A stretch of DNA of 64,000 nt from assembly GCF_000230995.2 (NCBI RefSeq), contig NC_019973.1, positions 5,780,001 to 5,844,000 of the forward strand. The letters run 5' to 3'. A program made the translations under genes and the position numbers. The notes beneath the pieces were generated by a model that saw only the letters and a list, made by a program, of their open reading frames with translations, had not been told where the DNA came from and did not search any database. Positions 55,094-64,000 of the stretch are shown one piece after another. Position 1 is the first letter of the stretch. Every line of letters begins with the position of its first letter. The DNA comes from Mesorhizobium australicum WSM2073. Its GTDB lineage: Bacteria > Pseudomonadota > Alphaproteobacteria > Rhizobiales > Rhizobiaceae.

Positions 55094-55321
55094 TTTGGAT
55101 TGTGGATATGAGGTATCCTGGGCCCTTTCCCCGGCTGAAGACCTCCGTGCTCGCCCGTCCTGCCATTGCCGCCAAAGGAAAGCGCCTGCCGAAAGGTCAG
55201 CCAGTTCTAGCCGAGTAACCGCGCTCGATGACCGCGGCACACAGGATCAGGATGTTGATGCCGGAATAGGTGCGGCTGGTGGCGGCGTTCTTCGGCAGGT
55301 CGAAGGCCGCCTTCGCCCTGC
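55094..55321. other. Unassigned spacer
   Basis: No gene recognised between the shared element and IS481 debris. Confidence 0.3.
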
Positions 55322-55430
55322 GGTTCAGCCGTGCCATTGATCAAGGAGGCCATCGCAAACGGTGAGCGCTTCTGGGCCCATGCCTTTGAACACGCTTGCG
55401 CCACGAACGACATCGAGCCACCGACCAAGG
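55322..55430 (+). pseudogene. IS481-type transposase fragment
   Basis: Plus strand VPLIKEAIANGERFWAHAFE and HACATNDIE match the region before the last catalytic block of the transposase relic at 40858-41605 (VPLIKEAIANGEIFRAHAFE). About 35 codons only. Confidence 0.75.
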
Positions 55431-55479
55431 AGCAGGCATCACGATGCACCTTCTTGGAGTTGTTGAGCGGCAATTAATC

Positions 55480-56200
55480 TGGGCGGACGACCACCATATC
55501 GACTGCCGGCGCCTTTTTCGAGTCTGACATTGGCCCGGCGGTTCAAGAGGTAATCGATGGTTGGTGGCATATCGATGGCGCTTGAGAATGCCCTTTCGCC
55601 CGAGTTGGTGAAGGGTCGAGGCGCACACGCCGAGCTGCTGGGCTACGTCCTCGCCAGTCAGCATGCCGCTCTCCCGCAGCCGTTCCTACCGGGTCTTCAA
55701 TCCATAGGTGCGGCGCACGAGCATGACCCTTCTTCAGCGTGAAGAGTTCGCCGCGCCAGTTGCGATGCCCGAGTTCATTGAGACGGGCGGCGATCTGCTG
55801 GTCGTTGGCGGTCTCTAGCAGCTCGTTCAATATCGCCACGACTGTGCCGGCGTCTTGCGTATCACTGACATTGGCCGCGGTCTGGTCACCGACAGGCTCG
55901 CATGCCCTCGCCGCGCCAGCGGCTATGGATGTTGACCTGCTCGTCGACGAGCAGCGTCACGTCTTCCATGAGAAGGCCGAGCATGCGCTTGCGTTCGACG
56001 GCACCGGTGCGCTCGTCATTCCAGATGCGTGGGAAATCGGCGGCCAGCGCCTTGATGCGCTCCTGCGCTGGCTCGTCCAGCAGCGAGCGGTCGGCCTCGT
56101 TCTGGCGCTCGTGCTCGCGCTGGAGCGCGTCCAGGTCACGCAGCCGTGCGTTCCAGTCGGCTTCCAGCGCGTCGGCGACCAGGTTGTCCGCATTGACCAT
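55480..56200 (-). pseudogene. Large serine recombinase, C-terminal remnant
   Basis: Read leftward in three frames: NLVADALEADWNARLRDLDA, LAADFPRIWNDERTGAVERK and RMLGLLMEDVTLL, then LNELLETANDQQIAARLNEL, GHRNWRGELFTLKKG, then MLTGEDVAQQLGVCASTLHQ and LKRHRYATNHR. These are the zinc-ribbon/coiled-coil and HTH tail of resolvase-family recombinases that usually carry an N-terminal catalytic domain; that domain is missing. Probably a relic of a transposon or ICE. Confidence 0.7.
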
Positions 56201-56564
56201 TCCGCAAGGCTTCTTGAAAAACCAAGTTCAATGTGTTGCTGCCCAATCTTGCGTTCAGGCTCAGTCCAGAAGCTGCCGGATTGGATCGGAGGGCAGGTGC
56301 AGGCCCTGAGCTTTTTTGGCGGGCGTCGTCAAGGCCCTGTGGCAAATGATTGCGCAGTCTCTGCATCGCACTTCTCAAAAGCTTCCTGATCCACCGGCCA
56401 GACGCGACGTTCGACATCGCAAGGTCGACCAGCGAATCAGAATCGCCGGATCGATGCGCGATGCGCTCAAGCCGGGGCACCAGCATACCCTATTAAACCA
56501 ACACGTAGTTCTTGATAGCTTTCGTGAAATAGCGTGCGTCCCAACGGTCACGGCGGAAGCGATG
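56201..56564. other. Unassigned spacer downstream of the serine hydrolase
   Basis: About 360 bp with only shadow frames; nothing recognised. Confidence 0.4.
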
Positions 56565-57698
56565 TTAAAGGGTGCTCGCACTGCAGAAAAGGCTTTCGAT
56601 AAGGACCTCTCTGCTGTCACCAATGTCGTCTCCATTGAAGTAGAGGATCGCGCCAGTCCCGTCCTTTTCACGGAAGCCCATAAACGTCCTGACACCAGGA
56701 TCGCCGCCAGTGTGTCCCCAAATAACATCACCATTTTCAAGGATGAATTTGTGCCAGCAGAGGGGGCGACCATCGTGGACTTCAGAGAGCATCACGTCGA
56801 TGGTTGACTCTTTCAGCAACAGATTTCCGCCTCGGTTTCCGTAGGTGGCGAGAAAGAGCGACAGTTCCTCAATGCTCGTGCGCGCTAGTCCCTCCATATA
56901 GGTGGGGTAACTGTAGAGGCAAAGCGCCACGCGGCCCTCCGGCGCAACCTCATCAATTGTCAAGCCAGGAACTGCAAATCGGGAGGAAAATGCTTGCCCG
57001 CCTCCCTCCCACTTTTCTTTGGTACCCCTGCTATAGAGAACTGCATGCCGGTTAATATTAACATCGCGCACATACCAGCCAGTGCTGTTCATGCCCAAGG
57101 GGGTGAAGATGTGGTCGGCGCAATAATCGGTGAAGCGCGCGCCAGCTACGCACTCGACAAGGTGGCCGAGCAGGCCATAAGCAACATTGCAATACCCGCC
57201 GGGGTGATCCGGATCGAGTTTGCCGGGCGCCCACCCGTGGAAATTGTCGTTGGCGTCGAAATAGATCCCCCCTGGCGTTAGGTATGCCTCGAGCCAGTCC
57301 CCAAGAGCAACCGTCGGATCGCCGCAGGCGTAGCTGTCTGAGTAAGACTTCCCGTCCCGGATTGACGAGCGATGATTCAGGAGCCGCCGTGCTGTGATGG
57401 CCAGCGATGGGTGTTTCGGATTGACGACCTGATAGGGAAGATACCTACTGACATCCGCATCCAGGTCAATTAACCCGTGTTCCCAAAGCTGCATCACGGC
57501 TGTTGCCGTAATAGTCTTGGACACGGAGCCGATATTCATGATGGTTTTGGGCGTCATCGGAACGCTGCGTGTCACATCTGCCCATCCATACCCCTTCGCC
57601 CAAACAAGCCTGCCATCGTGCACGAGTCCAACTGCCGAACCTGGAATTGAAAATTCCTTGAGCTTGCCCTCGACGATCTTATCAATAGATGATTGCAT
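56565..57698 (-). CDS. Beta-lactamase-fold serine hydrolase (class C/esterase family)
   Basis: 377 residues from ATG 57698, which has GGGAGTAAGACCT upstream; ATG 57722 is less likely. Catalytic motifs of the serine beta-lactamase/DD-peptidase fold: S-x-x-K in IGSVSKTITATAV, Y-x-N as YCNVAYGLLG and the H-T-G box in WGHTGGDPGVRT. No signal peptide, so cytoplasmic; such enzymes include D-aminopeptidases, amidases and esterases. The shared upstream element (57784-57838) before it suggests co-regulation with the peptide transporter and the deacylase, so a peptide or amide substrate is attractive (inference). Confidence 0.85.
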   Translation of the reverse strand: MQSSIDKIVEGKLKEFSIPGSAVGLVHDGRLVWAKGYGWADVTRSVPMTPKTIMNIGSVSKTITATAVMQLWEHGLIDLDADVSRYLPYQVVNPKHPSLAITARRLLNHRSSIRDGKSYSDSYACGDPTVALGDWLEAYLTPGGIYFDANDNFHGWAPGKLDPDHPGGYCNVAYGLLGHLVECVAGARFTDYCADHIFTPLGMNSTGWYVRDVNINRHAVLYSRGTKEKWEGGGQAFSSRFAVPGLTIDEVAPEGRVALCLYSYPTYMEGLARTSIEELSLFLATYGNRGGNLLLKESTIDVMLSEVHDGRPLCWHKFILENGDVIWGHTGGDPGVRTFMGFREKDGTGAILYFNGDDIGDSREVLIESLFCSASTL

Positions 57699-57783
57699 AG
57701 GTCTTACTCCCAAAGCGCTCATCTTCCCGTCTGCGATTCGGCTCTTTAATTGGTCAGTTGATTTTCAAATGCCGCGGGGTTCA

Positions 57784-57838
57784 CGTCAAATTCAGTCTGT
57801 GTATTGCGGCCATCTGGTTTTCAGATGAAACTCAGATT
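57784..57838 (-). promoter_or_regulatory. Shared upstream element, copy 2 (before the serine hydrolase)
   Basis: Starts CGTCAAATTCAGTCTGTGTA and contains the perfect dyad ATCTG-GTTTT-CAGAT (57812-57826), ending ACTCAGATTGCC. It lies 86-140 bp upstream of ATG 57698. Compared with copy 3 both half-sites changed together (CTG/CAG versus CTC/GAG), preserving the symmetry. Confidence 0.6.
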
Positions 57839-58093
57839 GCCGGAGGGCCGGAATTTCGTCGCTCTTAGCACAGCATCCCGGCGCTAAAGCACCGGCATCT
57901 CTGAATCGCGGGTGTCGAGGCTGGTCGCTGACGGCATGCGACAGCGGCATATTTTGGGGAGTCGGTCTCATTCGTCGTGATCCTATGAGGAACTATCGAA
58001 CCGAGAGGCTCGCCCCCGGTCAGCGGGGGCGGTAGCCATTCCAAGCTCGACCCGCGTTGTGCGTTCCTACTTGGCCTTGTGAGAAGGATGACA
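57839..58093. other. Unassigned spacer
   Basis: About 250 bp between the shared element and the lyase pseudogene; includes a short GC-rich hairpin near 58010-58030 (GCCCCCGGTCAGCGGGGGC), otherwise nothing recognised. Confidence 0.35.
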
Positions 58094-58921
58094 TCACCAT
58101 GCCGAAGCTTGCCGCTGAACAGGCCGCTGCTGCAGGCGTCCAGATTCCCCCGCCTCAATCTCGCGCTGGCTCATCAGGAATGTCAAAAAAACGCTGCTGG
58201 CCAGCGAGCAAGATCGTCCCCACATCAGCAGGGCGCGGCAGGAGTGGCAGGCTAGGGCGCCAGCCGCGGATCGGCGATGGTCCGGCGAGAATTGAGAGGA
58301 AGAACACCGGTGATGTCGATGCGGCCTGAACGATTGTCGGCATCCGCTCCGAACCCCCAAGGATTCCTATCACGAACTGGACAAACGTCCTGCCCTTGAC
58401 AAGGCCGCGGTCCAGAAGATGCACCAAGTTGTAGAGATGCCCGCCGTCATAGGCTTCAAACTCGAAGCGCGTGCCGAACTGGTCTGCCAGTTCACCAATT
58501 ATTCTCTCTATATCGGCAAAAGTATTCCGAAGAAGCCGCTCTTCATGGTCTCAAGGGACGGCTTCTCCCACGAGTGTGTCCAGGTTCGCTCCGTCAATGC
58601 CATCGGGTGCAGCGAAAAATTCATCGTGCCAGATCGAGGGAACAAAGTTCAGGTCGGAGCCGGCGCGCTGCCGCCGGTCGTGATGCTAGGCAGAGCGTCG
58701 CAACCGGCGCGAATGCGTCCCACCACACGTTCAAACCGTTCCGCATCGGAGCTCGGGCGACCCGTCACGGGGTCACGGACGTGAAGGTGAATGACCGTCG
58801 CCGGCATCAGCCGCCGCGATCGCCTGCGAAACAATGTCGTCCTCGCTGATGGGCAGATAGGGCTGTGATGGCGCAAGTAATGATGGCTTTGCGTGGAGAC
58901 ATCAGGCGGCTCCAATGTCAT
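58094..58921 (-). pseudogene. Beta-keto acid cleavage enzyme (BKACE, DUF849) pseudogene
   Basis: Minus strand, N-terminal half: ATVIHLHVRDPVTGRPSSDA, ERVVGRIRAGCDALPSITTG, then in another frame the central portion (FEFEAYDGGHLYNL) and YNLVHLLDRGLVKGRTFVQF, VIGILGG. These are the zinc-binding H-x-H and the later strands of DUF849 proteins that cleave beta-keto acids with acetyl-CoA. Frame changes and a stop after the 'GEAVP' segment disable it. It lies next to an aminotransferase pseudogene, the remains of an amino-acid-type catabolic set. Confidence 0.75.
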
Positions 58922-59530
58922 CGGGCCTCTCGCACCGACTTGCCAAGCTTGTCGGCGATTTCGCTTAACTCCGCGTCTGTCGCGTTATACCTGGGGGAAA
59001 TGATGATTGTGTCGCCTGCCACTCCATCGACGTTCCCGCCTGACGGATAGCAGATGAGGCCATTTTGCAGCGCCCGTCGCCACAGTCTCAGGAAAGCCTG
59101 GCTCCCGGGGTCGAACGGAGGCCTTGGTGGCAGGGGCGACAAGCTCGATTCCGACGAAGTAACCTCGCCCTCTAATATCGCTACGGACGCTACCCTGTCG
59201 AGCGCATCGCGCAGCAGGGAAATCAGCTTCGATCCGTTGGCTGCGACAGGTTCAATAAGCCGCTCCCGCTCGATTATCCTCTGAACAGCCACGCCCGCGG
59301 CACAAGCCGTGGTATGGCCGGTGAACGTATGTCCGTTCTGCGGGCCTCCGTACACCGATCTGATGACATCCCCGGCTTTGCGGTTGTAAACGGCGGCTCC
59401 CAATTGGAGTCATCGATGTATTGCTCGCCATCGGCATCGAAGACATAGCCGCCCCGACCATGGCACCTTGGGCAACGCGGCTGCGGTAATCATTGTTGAA
59501 GGTCTTTACAGCCGCTGCGGCAGTAGGCAT
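58918..59530 (-). pseudogene. Class III aminotransferase, internally deleted and frameshifted
   Basis: The first part (minus strand, ~59530-59400) yields GRGGYVFDADGEQYIDD, typical of the N-terminus of these enzymes, then jumps to AAVYNRKAGDVIRSVYGG, NGHTFTGHTTACAAGVAVQR near the C-terminus, without the PLP-lysine region. A further frame change near 59160 (to the 'GRGYFVGIELVAPATKA' type segment) and a final TIIISPRYNATDAELSEIAD complete it. The stop overlaps the start region of the DUF849 pseudogene, as in an operon. Confidence 0.75.
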
Positions 59531-60041
59531 CACAAACCTCTTCTCAACAGAATGGTCAGACAGTGTGCCGAACCGCCTTCGAGCACGAGCTGTTGGAGAT
59601 CCGGCTCCAGCACCTCAGTCCGTTGGCACGACCGCACGGCGACTCATTCACCATTCATTCATTCTGTCCTCCCCGCAAGCCATGGTTAAATAGACGCGGC
59701 GGCTCGTTTTTCTGGGATGAAGTTGCGCCTCGGTCTCGAACTTGGCAAACGGGTGTGTCAGGGCAACATTTTTAACTTCCCCGGTTCGGTTGTGCGGATC
59801 CCATGATCTGAGCCCGATTGCATGACGCGGCTCGTTACTCCGAGCCAGATCCAGCTTATATACGGTCGCTGTTCGAAACAGCGGCACCAACATCCCGCTT
59901 GCGGCGGACAAGGGCTCAAGAGGACGAGACCATTCTGAGACAACGACTTTTGAAGCCACGCTACGTGCCGGTTCGTCCACCTTGGATCCGCCAGGACTGA
60001 TCAGGTCCTGGAAGATGGCAGAATTCGATGGGTGTGGCGCA
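59531..60041. other. Unassigned spacer
   Basis: About 500 bp with a 133-codon minus-strand frame (59648-60049) lacking recognisable motifs; considered non-coding. Confidence 0.35.
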
Positions 60042-61202
60042 TTAGGCAACTGTCATGATCGCTCCCTCGATGACAACGCCGACATTGACGTATTTCCACA
60101 GCGCCACGAGCAGCTTGCGGGCGAGCGCGACGATCATCGTCTTCTTCAGCCGGCCGTCGTTCTGCTTCACCCGCTCCTTGAACCATAAGGTGAGCGCCGA
60201 GCGCGGCTGATGGCGCACCCATAGCCAGGCCATCTGGACCAGCGTCGTTCGCAGCTTCGGATTGCCGGATTTCGACACCCCCTGCTCGTGATCGATCGCC
60301 CCACTCTTCCAGGGCGTCGCCGCCAGGCCGGCATAGGCGGCAAGCTGTCGCCGGTTATCGTAATGGCGGGACAAACCTTCCGAGCACAAGACGGCGGTAA
60401 ACTCCGGTCCGATGCCTTTCAGGGCAAGTAGCATCGCCGGGGCGGGCGAGACGGCCTGCTCAGCAGCAAGCATGGCGTCGCGCTCGGCCTCGACCGCCTT
60501 GATCTGGTCGATCAGCAGCTCGAGCCGGTCGAGTTCGCGGCCAATCTGTCGCTTCAGATGGACAGGCAACGGACGACCATCGCCGGTCTTCAGTTCCTCC
60601 AGCCGCTCGCGCCGGTCGCGGCGCAACGGTTCGTAGCCAGATATGCCTTGTGCAAACAGCAGCCCCTTGAGGCGATTGATATGGCGTGTGCGCTCATTCG
60701 TTAATGCTTTGCGCTCGCGTGCTATACGGCGGCGATCCTCTTCCTTGGGTGTGGGAACCCACAGCATCGCACACACGCGCGGCTCGCCCCGCTTGTAGGC
60801 GAGCAGCGCGCGCACCAGCGCCTCGCCGTCGATCTTATCGGTCTTTGCCCGCCGCCGCCTGCGCGAGGTCGCAATCGACGCCGGATCGACGACGTAGCTT
60901 TCGATCCCTTCGGCCTCCAGTAGCCGGTGAATCCAGAAGCCGTCGAGTCCCGCTTCTTGGATCACGATGATCGGAAGGTATGTCCCGCTTCGCGCCTCAG
61001 CCCTCCGCTTGAGCTCGGCGAACCGCGCCAGCAGGTCGGCGACGTCGCCCGCCGTCACCATGTGCTTCGACATCTTCTCTCCGCCACCCGGCAACAGCGA
61101 CGTGATCAGCCATTTCGAGCGGCTCAATTCCAACGACACGAAAATTGCGCCAAGATGGGTGCGGATAGCGGTCGGTTTTTCCGGTTGGCGAGTGACTGGC
61201 AA
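60042..61202 (-). CDS. IS110-family transposase (intact, different subgroup)
   Basis: About 386 residues (the first codon is TTG; the exact start is unclear). The DEDD domain has IFVSLELSRSKWLITSLLPG, VIQEAGLDGFWIHRLLEAEG and RAKTDKIDGEALVRALLAYK; the C-terminal Transposase_20 domain has LLALKGIGPEFTAVLCSEG, YAGLAATPWKSGAIDHEQG and SKSGNPKLRTTLVQMAWLW. No interruption. It is not closely related to the IS110 copies at 38-43 kb. Confidence 0.88.
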   Translation of the reverse strand: MPVTRQPEKPTAIRTHLGAIFVSLELSRSKWLITSLLPGGGEKMSKHMVTAGDVADLLARFAELKRRAEARSGTYLPIIVIQEAGLDGFWIHRLLEAEGIESYVVDPASIATSRRRRRAKTDKIDGEALVRALLAYKRGEPRVCAMLWVPTPKEEDRRRIARERKALTNERTRHINRLKGLLFAQGISGYEPLRRDRRERLEELKTGDGRPLPVHLKRQIGRELDRLELLIDQIKAVEAERDAMLAAEQAVSPAPAMLLALKGIGPEFTAVLCSEGLSRHYDNRRQLAAYAGLAATPWKSGAIDHEQGVSKSGNPKLRTTLVQMAWLWVRHQPRSALTLWFKERVKQNDGRLKKTMIVALARKLLVALWKYVNVGVVIEGAIMTVA

Positions 61203-61493
61203 GTTTAGCCTCCAAGGTGAGATGTTTTGGCGACCTCACTTTGCCACCGCGCCGGTCGCTATCCACCTCCTCATAGGATCTGAACAGTTCGCCTGTCAGT
61301 TCGTCTTCGCCCCGCACGATTCACTCCCACCTCTTCGTGGTCAGAGTGGATCACGAACCTGAGACCGTCGCGAGCCCTTTTTCAACAGCCTGCTAGTGCC
61401 GTCGGGATCGTCGAGCGGTCGAGCCACCAGGCGACGGTGAAGCCGGCGATCGCCGGATCGTTGGCTGCGATCGCGTTCCTGCGCTCGCGGATT
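61203..61493. other. Flank of the IS110 element
   Basis: About 290 bp; includes the likely non-coding end of the IS110 element. No gene recognised. Confidence 0.35.
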
Positions 61494-62492
61494 TCAGCGA
61501 TTTAACGGCCGCCCGAGGAGCGCTATAAATTCGCCGACCTCGACATAACTTCCGGATCGAATTCCACAGACGATGGATGTGCCAGGCGCAAGGACATCAA
61601 TGGTGTCGGCCGTTAACGAGTCCATCGGGTATAGTACTCCGATTAGATCCCCCTGCTTAACTTCGTCCAACATCGAGCAGCGAGGTTCGAAGATGCCTCG
61701 CGCGGGCGAATACAGCTCGTCGGACGAGCGCCGCGTTTCAAGTGCCTGGACAGAGTTCTGGCGACGGAACGTCAGATAGTCAGATTTTCCTTCGACCAGT
61801 CCAAGCGCGATGAGTCCGTTGCGTACTCCAGCTTCGTATATTGCAAGAGCTTCGGCGCCAACCTCGCCGCCACCGAGTTCGGGGCAAATGAATACCTTGC
61901 CCTGATTTTGGGCCAAAGTATCGAACATTCCAGGCGTTTCTGGGTGTTCCCAGATCAACGTCATGGGTAATTTGAACGCCTCTGCCATTCTAATCGTCTT
62001 GGCCATGAGGCCGGGATCAGCTACGGGATGTGTCGTATTGACCAGAGGAAATTCCCAGCCCGGTCCGTAGCTGTGAAGATCAAAAATGGTGTCCGCGGTA
62101 GGCAACAATATCCGAGAAACCGCGTCCGCGATTCGTTCGGTTGCCGACCCGTCGGCACGGCCCGGAAACACTCGATTGAGGTTCAATCCGTCAATCGGTG
62201 TATTGCGGGTGAACGCCTGCACAGCCGGTGGATTGAGCACCGGTACGATGATGATCCGTCCACAGGTTTGCGCTTCGGGCAGCCACTCAATAAGCCGTCG
62301 CGCAACAATCGGCCCTTCGAGTTCATTACCGTGACATCCGCCGGTGATCAGGAGCCGAGGCCCCTCGCCTTTGTTGAGGCTGAATACTGGGAGCGAAAGA
62401 GCTTCGCAATCGGCGCCCTTTGGCACAACAAGATCCCCTTTGCTCACGCCGGGCTTTTCGAGGTCGAACGTAAGGTGTGGTGCTTCGCTCAT
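61494..62492 (-). CDS. Succinylglutamate desuccinylase/aspartoacylase-family deacylase
   Basis: 332 residues of the M14-like AspA/AstE superfamily. Zinc ligands: His and Glu in ITGGCHGNELEGPIVARRL and His in FDLHSYGPGWEF; substrate-binding Arg/Asn in GLNLNRVFPGR; C-terminal Glu in FICPELGGGE. It hydrolyses an N-acyl amino acid; the sequence looks closest to DoeB-type N-acetyl-diaminobutyrate deacetylases, but this is by eye. Cytoplasmic. It carries copy 3 of the shared upstream element, linking it to the transporter and serine hydrolase genes. Confidence 0.85.
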   Translation of the reverse strand: MSEAPHLTFDLEKPGVSKGDLVVPKGADCEALSLPVFSLNKGEGPRLLITGGCHGNELEGPIVARRLIEWLPEAQTCGRIIIVPVLNPPAVQAFTRNTPIDGLNLNRVFPGRADGSATERIADAVSRILLPTADTIFDLHSYGPGWEFPLVNTTHPVADPGLMAKTIRMAEAFKLPMTLIWEHPETPGMFDTLAQNQGKVFICPELGGGEVGAEALAIYEAGVRNGLIALGLVEGKSDYLTFRRQNSVQALETRRSSDELYSPARGIFEPRCSMLDEVKQGDLIGVLYPMDSLTADTIDVLAPGTSIVCGIRSGSYVEVGEFIALLGRPLNR

Positions 62493-62658
62493 TGTTCAGC
62501 CTTCATGGTGTCGTTTGCGAGACGAGACTTTCTAAATGACGTTGTGGCACAGGATGGCCCGACTAACGGATGGTACCTCGCGGCTATTGGGGTCGGCGTT
62601 TATCAGCGAGATATCGCGAAGAACGTGTATCCGAACTATGATCCGGCGCGGCGATCGA

Positions 62659-62716
62659 CGTCAAATTCAGTTTGCGGATCGGCACTATCTCGTTTTGAGA
62701 TAAAAACTCAGAGCGG
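62659..62716 (-). promoter_or_regulatory. Shared upstream element, copy 3 (before the deacylase)
   Basis: Starts CGTCAAATTCAGTTTGCGGA, contains the perfect dyad TATCTC-GTTTT-GAGATA (62686-62702) and ends ACTCAGAGCGG. It lies ~167-224 bp upstream of ATG 62492. Copy 1 and copy 3 share the flanking blocks nearly base for base. Confidence 0.6.
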
Positions 62717-63135
62717 CCGTGACTTGGAGGAGAATCGCCCCTGTGTCCGCCTACAAAGACCGGTACTTCTGCTAGGGTTGAGCGCGCGAAAAAGATGCAG
62801 TTTAGGGCTTGAAAAGGGCTGGCCATTCGGCCCTGGTCGACGGTCCAAATCTGCATGACCATAGCGTGCTGGAGGCTGGATGTGTTCCGACGCAGACACC
62901 GAGACAAGCATATTCGGCCCCGTTCCAAGGACTGCTTTGTGCCGCCCGATTCGCCCTGCACCGGCTATTGAAGCCCTAACCCCTACCTGTGTGATCCTCA
63001 CCGTCTTCCTCCCATTCCGTTCGCAAGCGCGACAGAAAGTGGTCCAAAGCCGGGATGGTCAGCAGAAGCGGCGATCAGGCAATTTGGCAATCGTCTTTAC
63101 CAGTCTAGGAGGGAACCATTATGGCTGACACCAGA
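62717..63135. other. Unassigned spacer
   Basis: About 420 bp between the shared element and the IS630 relic. Nothing recognised. Confidence 0.35.
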
Positions 63136-64000
63136 TGCGTGTAGCGAGGAGTTTGAGTGCCAAGTGCTTTGGCCGGGTTACGGCCGCCTCGGTTCTGAGC
63201 TCGGTCGAGCGGGAGTATCTGGAGCGGCAGGTCCGGCGTCGGCGTGTAGCGCGATCAATGGCGGAGCGGTGCCGGATCATTTCTTCGATGCGCTGACGGT
63301 GTCTCCAGCAAGGTCGTGCAGCCGAGTTGGGCGTGCACGAACACACGGTCGGCAAATGGCGACGACGTTTTCCTCAAAGATCGCGCCGAGGGGCTGCTGG
63401 ACGAGGCCCGCCCCGGCTGACCCGGACGATCTACGATGATCAGATCGCAGCTGTAATCGAGCGGCCGCTACGCTCGAATCCTGATGATGCGACCCATTGG
63501 TCAATCCGCTCGATGGGCACTGCGACTGGCTTCTCCCATACGACGATCCGCCGGATATGGACCGCCTTCGGGCTGCAGCCGCATCGCTCGGAGACGTTCA
63601 AGCTGTCAAGCGATCTACTGTTTGTCGAAGTGTTCGCGACATGGTCGGGCTCTACCTGTCACCGCTCAACAGGGCCCTGGTTTTGAGCGTCGACGAGAAC
63701 AGAGCCAGATCCAGGCATTCGATCGGGAGCAACCGGTCCTGTCGATGATGCCGGGCATGCCGGAGCGCCGGACCCATAGCTCTGTCCGACACGGCACCAC
63801 CTCGCTGTTCGCGGCGCTCGATGTGGCGTCCGGCGTTGTGATTGGCAAATGCTACAAGCGGCACTGGACAACCGAGTTTCCGGACTTCCTCAAGCAGATC
63901 GACGCCAACGTGCCGCGCGATCTCGATGTCCACATATCATGGATAATTTATGCCCCCACAAAACCGCGCTGGTCAGGTCGTGGCTGGCGCGCCGGCCTCA
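63136..64000 (+). pseudogene. IS630-family transposase, frameshifted, runs off the window
   Basis: Plus strand pieces: REYLERQVRRRRVARSMAER near the start, ELGVHEHTVGKWRRRF (HTH), THWSIRSMGTATGFSHTTIR, RIWTAFGLQPHRSETFKLSS, then in other frames LSVDENRARSRHSIGSN (degraded DEKSQIQAL, first catalytic Asp/Glu), FAALDVASGVVIGKCYKRH and DLDVHI-x-MDN with KTALVRSWLARRP. Several frame changes. The 3' end lies outside the window. Confidence 0.8.

Noticed and set aside
56316..56807. Plus-strand 163-codon ORF opposite the serine hydrolase
   Set aside because: It is the reverse complement of the hydrolase coding sequence plus spacer; no ribosome-binding site or motif.
62659..62716. Possibility that the 55-bp repeated element is a nod box or tts box
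   Set aside because: It shares the ATC...GAT style of LysR sites but does not fit the nod-box consensus (AAACAATCGATTTTACCAATC part) nor the tts-box core GTCAGCTTxTCGAAAGCT.
1..64000. CRISPR arrays, rRNA and tRNA genes
   Set aside because: No regularly spaced short repeats, no rRNA core sequences and no tRNA cloverleaf pattern were noticed on either strand.

Overview
The window looks like accessory symbiotic DNA (symbiotic plasmid or symbiosis island) of an alphaproteobacterial rhizobium. The evidence is the gene content (homologues of the y4-type genes of Sinorhizobium/Mesorhizobium symbiotic regions), a set of NifA/sigma-54 promoters, and relics of a symbiosis-ICE transfer regulator. Coding density is low. 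Most of the sequence between intact genes is fragments of IS110, IS481, IS630, IS5 and IS3 elements, truncated gene copies and segmental duplications. No rRNA, tRNA or CRISPR array was seen.

Layout. 1-6800: gene debris, a DsbA-like gene without catalytic cysteines, and a ~530-bp direct repeat carrying a nif-type promoter. 6833-9576: an aldehyde dehydrogenase and a HAD phosphatase. 10341-23495: the regulatory core. It holds an fseA-like gene read through a +1 frameshift site, a lux box, a degenerate duplicate of the same block, two NifA-controlled S9 peptidase genes, ompW relics, a divergent qseC/qseM-like pair and a LuxR-type regulator. 24086-25492: a class III aminotransferase. 26067-28646: a compact four-gene ubiquitin-like conjugation operon (Ubl, E2, JAB-E1 fusion, DUF6527). 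28844-37703: Lrp, class I fumarase/mesaconase, aldehyde dehydrogenase, LysR, CitE-type lyase, CoA-transferase and 3-methylaspartate ammonia-lyase, together a likely mesaconate/citramalate branch of glutamate catabolism. 37900-44800: nested insertion sequences, including an IS110 inserted in an IS481. 44788-62492: ATP-grasp ligase, CapA-like protein, a five-gene peptide ABC transporter like y4tOPQRS, a serine hydrolase and an aspartoacylase-like deacylase, with pseudogenes of a beta-keto acid cleavage enzyme, an aminotransferase and a serine recombinase, plus an intact IS110. 63136-64000: a decayed IS630 leaving the window.

How the parts may work together. NifA/sigma-54 promoters with an almost invariant spacing (UAS centre to -24 GG of 54-56 bp) precede both S9 peptidases and several now-orphaned positions, so part of this DNA should be switched on in nitrogen-fixing cells. 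A shared ~55-bp upstream element with a conserved dyad precedes the transporter, the serine hydrolase and the deacylase, and a related dyad precedes the ALDH-fumarase pair beside a LysR gene. This suggests one regulon for uptake and breakdown of a peptide-like or N-acylated compound. The fseA/qseM/qseC/lux-box set is a relic or still-working copy of the quorum-sensing and frameshift switch known from ICEMlSym(R7A). The ubiquitin-like operon has no obvious link to symbiosis and is the most unexpected intact system here.
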